From contig NC_092803.1 in assembly GCF_040954645.1 (NCBI RefSeq), positions 121,477,961 to 121,541,960 on the forward strand: a DNA stretch of 64,000 nt, written 5' to 3'. The stretch's first letter is position 1. Each line of letters begins with the position of its first letter. The notes below the pieces were generated by a model, which did no database searches, had not been told where the DNA came from, and saw only the letters and a list, made by a program, of their open reading frames with translations. Position numbers and translations under genes: made by a program. Of the stretch, positions 1 through 13,200 are shown piece after piece. This stretch comes from Diabrotica undecimpunctata. Lineage: Eukaryota; Arthropoda; Insecta; Coleoptera; Chrysomelidae.

Positions 1-2
1 CT

Positions 3-2345
3 AAAAGATATAATTTTAAAAAAGAAAATTTTTCTTTACTGTACTCAGAATTTCTTAATTGCGACTGGAATTTTTTAGATATGTCTGATGATGTAAATAC
101 AGTCCTAGAAGTATTTTATGCTAAGATATATAAATTATTTGATATGTGTGTACCAATATACAGAAATTATAAACATCAATATCCTACATGGTACAATGCG
201 GAAATAATTAGAATGATAAAGTTGAAATCAAAAAATATCACAAATTATAAGAAAACAGGTAATATACTTTATATGCATGAATTTAAAAGGTTGCGAAAAA
301 TAATTAAATAAATGATTAAAGCTCAATATAACGTTTATCTTGAAAAAATTCAGAATAATATTTCTAACGAATCTAATAATTACTGGGCATATGTTCATGC
401 AAAGAATAAAACTTCTAGATACCCAGGTGAAATGTGTTACAACGGCGATACATTTAATAATCCTCGCGATATAATCCATGCTTTTAAGATGTTTTTTAAA
501 AAAGTTTATTTACCTGTCGACAACAATGTATGAAATAATCAAGAATGTACTGATATCTACTTACCCACTATTAATTTTAACGAATTTCAAGAAAACGAAA
601 TTTTAGTAGCCTTTAAAAGAATTAAAAATAAAATGACGTCGGGACCGGATAATATTCCAGCATTTTTAGTGAAAGATTGTTCTCGGGTATTTGTAAAGCC
701 ATTTCAAAAAATTTTTAACTTATCAATAAAAACGGGAACTTATCCCGAGTTATGGAAAAATGCAAAAATATGCCCTGTATTCAAAAACGGATCGAAATCT
801 GATGTATCCAATTACAGACCGGTATCTTTGTTATCCAATTTTTCAAAGGTTTTCGAAGTAACTCTATATAACCGTATTTACCCTTCTGTTAGGGGATGGA
901 TATCACCTTATCAACATGGCTTTATAGATAAACGTTCTACTGTATCAAACTTGGCTGTAATAACTCAATATATTTCAGATGTTTTGGATGTACAAGGTCA
1001 AGTAGATGTGATATATACTGATTTTTCTAAAGCGTTTGATAAGGTTGATCACAAATACCTTGTCTTTAAATTATCAAATTTGGGACTGGAAACATTTTAA
1101 AGTTACTGGAAAGCTATTTAATAGGTAGGAACCAATTTGTATCCTATAATGGTTTCATATCAGAATTAATCTGTACTACATCCGGTGTTCCACAGGGATC
1201 AAATTTAGGTCCATTGTTCTTCCTATTATATATCAATGATTTATTTTTAGATATCAATAATAGAAAATTGTGTTTTGCGGATGATCTTAAAATATACTGT
1301 GAAATTAAAACAATTGCTAACTGTATAGATTTACAGAACGATCTAAATTATATAGATACTTGGTGTGTAAAAAACAAACTTTTTCTTAATGTCAATAAGT
1401 GTAAAGTAGTAAGTTACTCTAGAAGGGAAAATAAGGTTGATTTTAATTATGTAATTCAGGGGTCAGATCTTGAAAAATGTAATAGCATTAAAGATTTAGG
1501 AGTTATATTTGATTCAAAATTAACCTTTAACAACTATATTGAGCAGAAAGTATCCGATGCTATGAAAATGTACGGTTTTATCATCAGAAACTGTAGAAAT
1601 TTTAGCTATATAAGACCGATTAAACTGCTGTATCTATCGCTGGTGCGAACAAAACTAGAATATTGTAGCTTAATTTGGAATCCCATTTATAAATGTTATA
1701 TGCAACAGATTGAAAAGGTACAACGGAAACTTTTAAAATATTTAGCTTTTAAGGTTGATGGAGTATATCCTGTCCATGGTTATGATTAAGATTTGTTATG
1801 TAACAGGTTTAATATTGTAAGTTTAAAGTTACGAAGAATTATATTTTCGGTTTCATTTTTATATAAGTTGTTACACAACTGTATTGACTGCAGTGATATA
1901 TTAGGTCAAATTAGATTTAATGTGCCAAGAATTACTTCCAGGTCGACTATAGTGTTTACTTGTCCACGTGCGAGAACTAATATGTTACTGAAGTCACCTA
2001 TTTATATTATGTGCAATAATTATAACAAAATATGCAACCATTTTGATATTTTCTCATGCTCAATTAATCATCTGGTTGATACCGCACTGGTTCATGGAGT
2101 ACATTAGATTGTTAATTTTTTTTTGTGTATTATTTTTTATTTCTTATATACGTAGTGATTTGTTTAATTATATTGTTCTCTCTTTATTTTGTTTTTCACC
2201 TACTTATTTTTTGCACTTATTTTTTTACTTGATATTTTTGTATCACCTACTAATGATTGTATACTAATTAAAAATGTATCTTAAATTTTTACCCTAGAAA
2301 TGGGAAACTGTTGGGTAATAAAGCTATTATTTATTTATTTATTTA
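3..2345 (+). mobile_element. Jockey-superfamily LINE, decayed, cut by window edge
   Basis: The frame is open from base 3 and encodes the linker and reverse transcriptase of a non-LTR retrotransposon. Stops interrupt one frame at 309-311 and 531-533. The RT continues at 633-1100 (TSGPDNIPAFLVKDC; NYRPVSLLSNFSKVFE; TDFSKAFDKVDH). A frameshift near 1098-1103 then moves it to the frame with SGVPQGSNLGPLF and the catalytic FADD box at about 1277. One more in-frame stop lies at 1787-1789, and the C-terminal domain runs to 2107. The 3' end has AATAAAG followed by a TATTT-type tail at about 2320-2345. The endonuclease domain would lie before the window. The Jockey/CR1 group is inferred from motif style. 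The copy is inactive. Confidence 0.9.
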
Positions 2346-3180
2346 TTTATGACACTTTTCGTTTTAAAATAGTTTTACATTGACAATCCTTACGAATCCA
2401 ATCTTTTATTGTCAGATATTCTTTTAATTTTTTACTTCTCATTTGTTGTCTCTATTTTGTTAGTTTAATATATAATGATTAGAAACGAATTGGTAGAGAG
2501 TAGTAAATCGATGTGAAGAACCGCTATTTCGTGACACTGCCCGTGACGTCTTTTCGTAGTGCTAGTTCCGTGGCGCTCGCCTCAGCATTTTATTATAGAG
2601 AAGTGGTATAAATGTTAAAGGAAAGGCCACTTAGGTTGAAAGAGATTTTTTGAACGACACAATAATTTGTGTCTAAAATAAAGCATTTTGGGTTTGTCAC
2701 GCAAGTAAAATTTACAACACATCGATTAATATACAATAAAATGATTCATTGATACCTAATAAAGAAAAAATTGGAATTCAATTATACACGGTATAGCTTA
2801 TTCTTATCAGTAAAACATATTTTTAGGAGTACCGAAAATATATTTATATAGAATCGTTCACAAGTTTCCGTTGGATTAAAAAAACATTTTTCCGTGATTT
2901 CCACTATAAATTTGACAATATTTTAAAATTTTATGATTAAGACATTGTTAATTAGTTAATGCCGCGCTACCTAATCCATCCATAAAAATATTCGATAATT
3001 ACCAGTATATTTGACACTACCAATTTTATTATTAAAAAAAAATTATACACACTTTAGGCAAAATGTTTTAAAATATTTAATGAATTAAAACGCTTAGAAT
3101 ACTCAAGATTTAATGTACCGATCTATTTCCAAACAATATTTCACTTATTTCTGAAAACATGATTCAAATTTCTAATTAAC
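2346..3180. other. No recognised feature
   Basis: AT-rich sequence between the LINE tail and a small ORF. A less AT-rich patch at about 2520-2600 has no coding signal that I can recognise. I see no gene here. Confidence 0.5.
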
Positions 3181-3189
3181 CCACATTAT

Positions 3190-3306
3190 GTGGCCAAGAA
3201 ACACGATAAACAAAAAGTTACCAAACCGAGTGAGTTTCAAAAAGTTCTGCAAACTCATTATGAACTGGAATCGGATGTGAAGATCGAAGATTTCAACAAC
3301 CGCCAG
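3190..3306 (+). other. Possible orphan exon or pseudo-exon
   Basis: A short open frame reads AKKHDKQKVTKPSEFQKVLQ and continues with a Lys/Glu-rich, hydrophilic peptide unlike the surrounding low-complexity translations. It ends at a good 5' splice-site match (CAG|GTACC, donor at 3307). The upstream border is unclear because there is no strong pyrimidine tract with AG, and the frame opens on GTG rather than ATG. I do not recognise the protein. It may be an exon fragment captured by a transposon, a relic of a host gene, or chance. Confidence 0.25.
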
Positions 3307-3436
3307 GTACCACCTAATTGTAATTGCTGTACAGTCGACTTGGTACAATGCATTCTCTTCTATCTAAAATCGTAACTCCACTGGAGGTTGCACAGTATCG
3401 TACTGAATTAACAAGCCTGTTTTGAACACTTGAATT

Positions 3437-3438
<2 letters not shown>

Positions 3439-3476
<38 letters not shown>
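3439..3476. repeat. (TA)n microsatellite
   Basis: About 19 TA units. It lies about 75 bases from a hammerhead-like motif on the minus strand, an arrangement also seen in the Penelope-like copy at 21 kb. Confidence 0.95.
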
Positions 3477-3479
<3 letters not shown>

Positions 3480-3551
3480 GAAGGAGGGAAATAATAAATA
3501 ATAACAGCTGAAAAACAAAGTACACTATTTACTAGATATTTTTTGAATATA

Positions 3552-3579
3552 TTTCGCCTATTTTTATAGGCATCACCAG
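3552..3579 (-). ncRNA. Hammerhead-ribozyme-like motif, decayed
   Basis: On the minus strand CTGGTGA is followed by T, a perfect 6-bp stem (GCCTAT / ATAGGC) closed by a four-base loop, then GAAA. This resembles the two core boxes (CUGANGA and GAAA) and helix II of a hammerhead ribozyme, with one core change (A6 to G) and one unpaired base before helix II. No convincing helix I is seen. Reading on the minus strand, it is followed after about 75 nt by a (TA)n tract, as in the Penelope-like terminus at 21 kb. It is probably a dead terminal fragment. Confidence 0.4.
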
Positions 3580-3580
3580 G

Positions 3581-4140
3581 GAAAGCCACAATGATGGTCA
3601 TTAGGTATATCTGTTTTTTTAGGTATAGGTTTTTTTTACTTATGTGAGAATGTTTGTCAAGATGTTTGAATTGAAGAATTGAAGCAAGTATACATAACAA
3701 TAAATAAAAACTAAAACTAAGACACAGACATTACACATATTATTTGACGTCCACCATTTAAATTTATGTGTATAATGTTAAACCAAATAAATTTTTTTCA
3801 TATCTGACTGATTTATAACTTAAAGTAAAGTTAGACATTTATTTGATGTACACTTTTGTTTTATATAAATAATCAAAATCGAATACATAATAAAAAAAGC
3901 AAGAATGTAAGATAAGCAGTGTTGTGGAATAAAAAATTTTGCTATAACAATAAAAATGGGAAACTGAAACACCTTGACTAGAAGCATACTGATTTAGACA
4001 TTTAAAAAGCCGTTAGTAAACATAATACATATAATAAATTAAACATAAGACAAAATAAAGGCAACGGATATGGAGTCACAAGATGGGACACAATATATAA
4101 AGAAGATCATGAAGTGCAACAAAATCCATTTTTATAAAAT
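3581..4140. other. No recognised feature
   Basis: AT-rich sequence with no coding or structural signal that I can assign. Confidence 0.45.
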
Positions 4141-4159
4141 CATTATAAAACCAATAAAA

Positions 4160-4545
4160 TGCTATGATATGGGTGATGTAAGATATGAGTAATAGAAGAA
4201 TACGAAAACAGAAGTTTTTAAAAGAAAAACTCTAAAGAAGATCTGTGGACCGATTACCTAAAATGGAATATGGAGATCTTAATGTATTCATCAACTTTAC
4301 TTGTCCAAAGAAATATTTGAAGAATCCGCTAGAGTCCAGGGACTTCGATGGGCTGGTCATATATATGATGACAGATTCCCAAACAGAACTCTATAAGATA
4401 ATACGCCGAGTAAAAAACCCAGAGGTAGCCGACGTAAAATATGGGTATGGGACAATGCATTTGCAGATGACGCGTACAATTTGATTAAAGGTAGGACTAC
4501 CTATATTGGAGGTAGACATTACAGAAGAAGAAAGGCTTATATTAT
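4160..4545 (+). mobile_element. LINE 3' end fragment (RTE-like)
   Basis: With frameshifts allowed, the + strand encodes the C-terminal tail typical of insect endonuclease/RT LINEs: LKKICGPIT, then RVQGLRWAGHIYDDRFPNRT, then RGSRRKIWVWDNAFADDA. The WAGH motif and the basic GxRR-W-D block are the usual C-terminal landmarks of this group. Stops and frame changes break it throughout. The open frame at 4245-4484 is a shadow in another frame. Confidence 0.65.
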
Positions 4546-4789
4546 AGTGTAGCACCAATGGAAGAAAAAATACCTTGAAAACTGGCTAAAACGTTATAAT
4601 AACTTCAACGACATTTTTTCTGCAATTAAGGTGTCTCGTAGGAATTTTATGTCTTAATATGTTCACAATATTATACAACAGAAATACCTCTATGGAGCTT
4701 TGGAAAAGTATTCTTAAATATTGCATTTAGCTAGTGTTACTAAAATGGAAAACGATGCACAGGTTAAAAGCATTTGAGCTCTATTTATC

Positions 4790-5050
4790 ATCAAATTCTT
4801 AAGATATCTATTATAGCGCTTATATAGATTTTTGTACTTTTCCACTGGTTTTCCGTTTATATATTTTAAGTATGCTTTATCTTGGACTACGAGTATTACT
4901 ACTTGGTCGTCCGCATAGTGTAACGTACATAAAATGGCTATCTCCTATTGCACTATAGTTTTGTTTACAGTTTTTTAGATTTCTCTACATAGACACCGAA
5001 AAGCAGTGGGGATAGGCAACAACCTTGTCTGATTTTTAGTAATATTTACT
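4790..5050 (-). mobile_element. RT-domain fragment of an RTE-like LINE
   Basis: The minus strand encodes a PLLFGVYVEKSKK block, as follows the QGC motif in RTs. In a shifted frame it encodes LHYADDQVVILVVQDKAYLK, which contains the catalytic YADD box. It is a short decayed piece with several stops. Confidence 0.65.
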
Positions 5051-5214
5051 ACACTGTATACGCTGCGCCTGTATACGGATTTTTTATTTCATTTTTATTA
5101 CTTTTTTTCGGAAGACTTCTCTTTTAAGCCGGTCGTACTGTGGCTCATTCGCTCATTGTATACATTTTATTTATTCATAATGCCCATTTCATCATTCTGG
5201 TAACATTTCCTGTA

Positions 5215-6560
5215 TCAGCTTGTAAAGGTCCAGGGGATAGATGGATGGATACTATTTGTTTTTGGAGTCACTTGGTAGTGTCCAAAAAGTGTTTGCCGCC
5301 TTCGATCTAGAGACTTGAAGTCATGGAAAATATAGTTCTCTGTCTCATGTTCTACGTACCAAAGCTTGCAACTTAATTTCTTTTTAAACAAAAACTTCTT
5401 ACCCATTTGTTTGAAGGTATTGATTGCCGCAAATTGATTAAGCAATGCTGTTGTGATTTTGAGCTGATTTATGGTCGTTTTTCGCAGTGCTTCAGCCACA
5501 TTAAAGCATGTTCATTAAACATAAGTTTTGCCATGTGCTTTAGTGGATATACTGTTCCAGTGAGAGTTATATTCGGATCCATGCTTTATAGGATATCTGG
5601 TTTTAAACACCATATTTTTCAATGGGTGGGCTAGCTACCATTAAGGTAGTCAACGCTCTCTTGCTTATTCATTCTATCTTCTGATTTTAAGTAGGTCTCG
5701 AGTCTACTCACCAGATTTAGATTTTGGATAATTTTTGACTTTTGGGAGCTCAGGGTAAGCCCTAATATTGTTAAATTTTTCGTAAGCAACAATAACTAAA
5801 TCATCTGCATTGATCAGAACATAATGTTTGTCATTGCCAAGTCTTTAAACCAATTCGTGACCAAATTTCTCAAAAAAGAGGAGATAAGACCACCTTAAGG
5901 ACAGTATTTAGGGCTACCTGTGCTGACACTTTATCCCCAGCAACGTTACGTACATCAAATAGCTCTACAGCATGCAATTAATCCATCTGCAGCTAATTTC
6001 GTCTATTCCTTATAAACAAATGGCCCTTGTAATTACTTAGTGGGAGGTGTTGTCGATTACTCCCTTTATTTACACCATCACCAATTTGCATATCGAAGTT
6101 TCTTTAGTCTTTAGCTTTTTCCTGTGCAGATGTACCAGGTTTAGGTATAAAAGCTTATGAGCCCCCTTCCGAACTCGGTGATTTATGTTGCTCCAATGAA
6201 TTTATTACTCATTTGATTTGCTTCTGATCTACCACTTCTTTAGCCATACGCCAGTTTCCAAGACCTCCGAGTCATGTTATCTAGTTCAGTCCGCCACCAC
6301 TTATCTAGTTGTATCTTTGGATTCGAATTCAGGAAAGTGCACCCTGAAAGGTGTTTCTGGGTCTCTTCGCCATTGAATTCATATTCCTTCTTTTAAAGTT
6401 AAGGTATACTTATTTGAGGGTTCTTACAGAGTCCTTTATGGAGCCTTGACATTTCTGTCGTCTCTTTCATCTCCTCGCAAGGATTCTCTGTTTGCTTTTT
6501 TCAGTTCCTTATTGTATTCAGTCAGAGCTTTGATATAATCGGTCTACTTACCTGATTATT
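5215..6560 (-). mobile_element. Decayed R1/LOA-like LINE fragment
   Basis: On the minus strand a block like ADGLIACCRAI is followed by a CP-GGLISSFLRNLV block, resembling the QGGVxSPLLWNLV motif of R1/LOA/I-type RTs. INADDLVIVAYEKFNN, the ADD catalytic box, follows. Downstream (5215-5640) weaker coding remains in several frames. Stops and shifts are dense, so only family level can be given and the boundaries are approximate. Confidence 0.5.
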
Positions 6561-6955
6561 TGGCGGTATTAAAAATTCGACTAACTTTTGTGATTTGCTA
6601 GGTTGTTATTCAAATAGTTGTCTTGCTTTTATTTATTTCTACCAGTATTTTTTTTTGGTTTCCAGTTTGTTTATTTGCATGGTGTCATATGTCTATAAAT
6701 AGTAGTTTACTCTACTCTAGCAATATAAAGTGATTAACAATCATAATATTTGAACTATTTTAACTGTATTTACTTTTTCTTTGCATTTATATTAAATTTT
6801 TAAAATTTACGCTGATGTAATTAAAACATAAATCTTTATTTAACGTTTGAGTATACTAGTTTTGGTCCTCAGAGTAATATAATTACATTTAAAATCGTCG
6901 TATTATACATAATATTAAAACAATATATATGAACAGCGAATTCAAAATTTGTGTA
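6561..6955. other. No recognised feature
   Basis: AT-rich upstream region of gene 1 with no coding signal. Confidence 0.4.
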
Positions 6956-6973
6956 TTGGTATCTAGATACCAA
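6956..6973. promoter_or_regulatory. 18-bp perfect palindrome upstream of gene 1
   Basis: TTGGTATCTAGATACCAA is perfectly self-complementary and lies about 200 bp before the likely start site of gene 1. Perfect palindromes of this length can be sites for dimeric transcription factors. A regulatory role is inference from position alone. Confidence 0.3.
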
Positions 6974-7143
6974 ATCTTCTGTATTTACGTTTGGGCTGAC
7001 GCCGTCTCAGGGATCATCCGAAGAGAGCGTAATCACCCACAGTAATTAGCTAAAAAATATGAAAGATGGGGGGCTGGAAATGGAAATAAGCAAATGTTTG
7101 AGGGCTGGTGAAATAGAGGGGGCCAAGGCTCCAATCTCTTGAA

Positions 7144-7176
7144 TATATATATGCCCATAAAAACACACAACAGTAC
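7144..7176 (+). promoter_or_regulatory. Core promoter of gene 1 (TATA + initiator)
   Basis: TATATATAT at 7144-7152 lies about 28 bp before ACAGTACG (7170-7177), which matches the insect initiator. This predicts transcription starting near 7172 and a leader of about 37 nt before ATG 7209. The spacing is canonical for a TATA-dependent Pol II promoter, as is common in strongly and stage-specifically expressed structural genes. Confidence 0.65.
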
Positions 7177-7208
7177 GAGTCTAGTTAGTTCTATTTTTTG
7201 GACTAAAT

Positions 7209-10200
7209 ATGAAGGTAAACAAACTGTGGTTGTTTATTTTTAGTGATGGTGATTTAATTTATTTTTTTTTTCGGTTTCTAGGCTTTCGTTTGTCTGCTTG
7301 TTGTGGCTGCTGCAGCCAGCTATGTACAAGGTAAGCAAAAATAATTCAAAAATATTTTAAATTTTTTTTCGTTCTAGTAATTTCATATAAAAATTATATG
7401 AAACATTATATGTTATTTTTCGAAGTTTTAGATCTGTAAAGACGTAATAGCGAAATGACTTCCTGTATAATTATTTATTTTACCCTTTAGTATGTTCTTA
7501 ATCATTAAAACGTGGTTTTCTTTTAAATTACTTTATTTCTATGACAAAATATTTTGTTAACTGTTCATACATTACGTGGTTGGCTTGTCATTTGAAAAAG
7601 AACTTAGCTAATACAGAAATGCATTTTTTTTTTACTTTTTTGTTCAGCATTTTCTTGTCGATAATACTTAAACATAAAATAGATATAGTATACGATTTCT
7701 TTTTATTCCACAAGTAACTATTATATCTCAAGATATATATATTTTATTTCCCAAAAAATTCTTTCCCATAGGGCACTTGTTTGGAGAAATTTTCTTAAAA
7801 ATAGTTGCTGATATAGGAGAAATATAGTCAAATAAGGTCGTTACATTTCAAACCATGTGTGGTCAAATACTAAATAAAACTTGATGATATACTTGTATAG
7901 GATATGAAACACAAAAAGTAACATAATAAACTGTTTGAAATAAAATAAGTTGCTATAAATAAAAAGTAACAAACAAAAACAAGTCATTGATGGTTTTTTA
8001 TGTAAAATTGAAAAATCTTTTAGATTTTATAGCCTTTTCTTATGTGAGAATGTTTAAATATGACCGTTTTATTATTTCCTTACACATGATGCAAAATTTT
8101 AGTATTTATTATTTATTACTTTTTCTGGCACTTAATGTCTTTTTAATGGTTGGCTGAGGGTCATTACTTTCAACGTCTTATGTAGGTATTTTCTACATTG
8201 TTTTATAATATTTTGGTTTTAAGTAACCACACATATTTATTTATAAATTAAACAAGTTTATTAACATCATCTTAGTAGAACATACTCGTGTTTTAATATT
8301 TCATATAAAGGGGGTCATTTCCAGGAAGATTCTTGAGCGTCATTTCCATTATCATCTATTAAAAAAGCTCACAAGACCAGCAGGTCCAAGCTTAAAAAAG
8401 ATTGGACCTCCTGGTCCAAGTTTCTTATTTTTTACGTATAGTATTATCTTTATATTTATTTTTTTCCTCTTCCAGTTGCTTTTCAACAACTTGTTGGTTA
8501 TACCTACATTTTGGCAGAATTTTTTAAAATAATTTTTTTTTGAAAAGTATTTCCGTAGTGGAAATCGAAACGTCAAACATTCGTTAAAAATGTAATTTTC
8601 ATTACAATAAATTATGGCTTAATTCCAAATAAATATAATATTTAACTTAGACATGCCACAAGAAAACAGTTTCAAAGCTAGTTGGTTTTGTTTGCTTTGT
8701 TGTTTACAGCAAATATGTTTATATCAATTTATGTTTGTTCATGATGTACATATCAAAATTGCATTGATAAGTTTATATTTGATTAACAAATATGTTCCTT
8801 AGGTATAAACTTTAGCTCTAACAGCAAAGTTCCCGTTAATTTCTATATAAGGATATCTTTAGCAATGTATGAGGCCGGCAACTCCAATTACATTTCTTAC
8901 TTGAGTCATACCAATAATGCCATTTATTTTCAATCCTTTAAACGATGTAGAGACGTTAATTGTGATATATATGTTTCCGGCCAATCCCAATTTCAGGACA
9001 AACTAGTTTTGCCTAGGCTAAACTAATTTTTCCTATACACTTCTTCTTCTTCTTTCTTCTTGTATGTAGGCCTTAAAGCCTGTTTCTTCTTCAATATTAG
9101 CCTCCTACATTGTTTAAATTATCGCACCATCTTTTTCTTGGTCTGCCAATACTTCTTCGTCCATTTGGTGACTTATCTCGTACTTTTCCTATTCACAATA
9201 TGATTAATTGGTATAGCCTAGTACAACTAATTCATCCTAAGCCCGATGGGATAAACCAGTTTAGGCTAGGCCAAACTAGTTGATCCTGAGATAAATACGT
9301 ACATTCCACTAGTATGACCTAGTATAAACATTATAATATACCTACAAAGCCAAAATAAAAAGATAAACTGAATAGAATACTCTGTAATTGGAAAAATAAT
9401 CATTTTTACTAAAAGCATAATGATTCATCGTTAAAACTAATGGACAATTGATAATACAGGCAATTATATTGTAACAAATAATAAGTGGTTTTTTTATAAA
9501 AGTAACTATTCTTCAATTATATTGTGCTTTGATCGCAGTTAGAATTGCAGAGTATCACTGTCTTCTTGCACTTTTATCTCTTTGTGGAATCCGTTTTGTT
9601 GTAGTTGTATATGATATTACCTTGTCCTGATCCAACTGGATGTCTCGTTACTGCAACCCTTAATGATAATGATATTTCAGAGGATTGATTTACATCTACT
9701 ACCTCTAAAAAAGTTTGATGGCAAATTACGCACTCTGATCTGAAACAAAATTAAGATCTTATTAACTACATTACTACTTCAAAAAGTTAGATAAATTGTT
9801 AGGTAAAAAAATTAAAACTTGCAGTATAGTTTCGAAAGTAGTCTATGTTTGGTGCTAACTTTGTAAAAACCTTTGTCATTTGTCTAAAGAATAAGTCCAA
9901 TGATGTTTCTGTGATCACCTTCACCTTTGTCAACACTTCGAATCGGTATAGTCACATTATGTCTAATGTTAGCTTGTGGATGAGACTTGTCGAAAGTTGC
10001 TTTCATTTTTTTAGCCTGTTTCACAAGATTGATTACTAACTTCTTCAACATTATCATCCCTGTCTTCTCTTAGGTTAACATTACAATTATCCTCTATTAC
10101 CTTCCTTAAATCATCTTCGTCCTGAATTTTATTTGTGATTCCTTGTGGCAAAGAGGAACTCGAAAGTACTACTCTGAGTTCTATTCCAAATAATTCCTTG

Positions 10201-13200
10201 TATGGAGATTGTTTTGTCCCTAAATGGTGGGCGCGATTTTTCATGAATTGGACATATCTTAAGCCCTCTGATCATTTCGTTGAATCCTGGTCTTTTATCC
10301 AACAAAATATCATATTCTGAATATCTTGGTTGGTACGTTGAGTGGAGTCCTGGCTTTGACTGTGCCTGGGCTTTTGAGTTCTGGCCAGAGACTGGCAAAC
10401 TCACTTATAATATTGACAAATTCCCTACCGTTGTCAGATTGAAGAATGTACGTCGATATTATAGTTAGAAATAAATCATTCAAATTGTAAACCACCTCTG
10501 TTGCTCTCTTAGATTGTAAAGCATGTAGTAGAACAAATTTTGTTAGTTAATCTTGCTAAACCATAATAAATTAAAAATTTACATCTGCTTGTGTCGAGCT
10601 TGTGAAAATCGATCAGACCTACTTGGCACCTGCTATTTATTTCTTGTCTTCATTGTATTCTTTTGATGACAGACACGCATAGGCATCATAAAAAGAAGAA
10701 GAAGAACATTCAATCCAATTCGGAACTCCGGTATAAAAATTGCAGCAATAAATGCAGAAGAAAACGAACTATAACTATAAATACCATTTTTATATTCTAC
10801 CCTATAGTTAAAAAATAAATCTACTACATACAAACGGAGACGTTTTGTATTAGAAAAAAAACTATTTCTATTTCAACAAATTCATATTTAAAAGTCTACG
10901 GAAGATTTTTATCACACATAACAGAAATACATTTTAAGAAAATGACCTACGACACTGTCGACTTTACTATTCACTATTACATAAAATAAAAATCAAAATA
11001 CAAAGAAACGCCAGTTGTTGCATAGTACATTTTTGTCTTAATGTGTCTGGGTATAAATATTTTCTTAATGAATATAAATTAATAACACAAAGTAACACTC
11101 TGTTAAAAAGAAACAATGTTTTGGATGTTTAAGAAATAATGAAAGTGTTAATGTCTTTCTTGAATCTATTTCTGGTAGAGACGGTTGGTATTGTTCAGGT
11201 ATATAAATATTTTTATCATTCACGAACTGATTCAGTTGCATAATAGAAATAAATATCTGCTTTCTCTGCTTGAAAAAGAATAGTTTATTCAGATGTAAAT
11301 CTTTTAAGGCCACACTTTTTTAAATCTGTATGTTTCTAACAGGTTGATAATTAATTATACACATAATTTGTTTCGGCTATTAAATATATTAAATATATTA
11401 AATAATAATAGTTCTATCTATTATAGACTGATAGAACTAATAGTTCTATCCGTCGTCTCACATAGATTTCATTTCTACGTCTGATGTTTGGTTCGGGTGT
11501 TTCCAACTCTTCATACAGCTGTGCAGACGACCTTTCCAGGCTAGCAGTAGCTACAGTGCGCTTTGCTTCCCTCTTTGCTACTAAGTTCTTAAAACTTGTG
11601 CATCAATTATTTGTATCAGTCACCATCATTTAAAAAAATCGCTTGGTTGGTTACTTATTCATTTCCTAGATATTCTTCATCACACTCATATTTCGAAAGA
11701 TTCTAGAAATAAGTGGTGTTTATTATAAAAACGCATGTTACTCGTTTGTGTAATCGTTACAGTTTAAGAAAGTGTTTCAACATTCATCCTCATTCTGATT
11801 TCGCTCAAGATATTCTTAGATATTTAAAACACTGCTCTAAACATTTTCTGTTCACACTTATGTTTTCATCTGGTGATCAGGATCAGCTTTTACTTAGTAA
11901 ACAAAATATTGAAACTTATAAATGATTCTACTTATTTTTTTGTGATTTAATGTATATAAAATCATTAAAATCTTCAAAAAATTTTCTTTTAAGAGAGTGG
12001 TCATATTTTCCATTTTAATGTTTATAAGGCATTATTTAAAGAGCCAGAGCCAATTAAGAACTAGAATTAGAATCGAAATTAGGCGTCTAAACATATTATC
12101 TCGCATTAAGCATTAAAAAAGTACTAATAAGGACATTCATTTACAGATTTTATAGTATTTTTGTCTTTCTAAATTCCTTTTCAATTGAGATTTGCGACCA
12201 ATAGTGAATTTTTTTTTGTCTCAAGCGTAATTATTAATTGAATCATTTTATGTTGTGTTAATCCGATATATTATATTACGCAGCCATGATCTTTTCTTTC
12301 TATACATATCTGTCCTTGGATGATATCTTCTAATACTACTAGCTGTTGTCTAATTGACTATTTATTTCTCTGCTAAAAAGATGAAGATGTGTAGATTTTC
12401 AAGAAGTTGCATGACAAGACAAGATGTCGTTTGCATTATATTGATTGCAATTTGTCTTAATAATACTATATTGCGAAACTGACACATTAACACCGAGATG
12501 AAGTCAAGAATTTATCAAGCCAGTGTAAGACTAATAATGACATATGCCTCAGAAACAAGACTCAACACAGCCACAACGTAAAGGCTACTAAAAACGGCAG
12601 AGATGAAAGTACTGAGAAGAATTACAGGAAATACGCTGAGAGATCGAAAGAGAAGTGAAGACATTAGAAAAATATGTAACGTACAGTGTCTAAATGAATG
12701 GACACAAAATAAAAAAAAATGGAATAACCACATAAGCAGAATGGAGGAGACCCGTGTCCTCAAAATTGCAAGAGATAAGTCAAAAATCGGCAAAAGAAAT
12801 ATGGGATGACTATACAAAAGATGGAGTGATAACCTTCCATAGAAGTATTAATCCGCCAATGAACAAGCAGAATTGCTTATAAAGAGGAAGAAGAAGAAGA
12901 CACTTTGTTTTTTGGGGAGATATATTGACTGCTATCGGTTTTGTTTTGTAAGCACTGATTTAGAAACCCACCTTAGTAGGATGATTATTGAACAATGAAA
13001 GAAGTAGAAGATAAAAATATAATTGCATACTTTAAAATTTTAAATAATAATGAATTCATTCTCCTGGATGTTTGTGCATAATTAGTATTTATAAATTACA
13101 TATATTGCAGCTGTTTAATGAGTTTCGTTTGTTTTATATAATAAATACTAGTAGTACTTTAGAAATACCCACACAATCGTAAAATCATATTTATGCGGCC

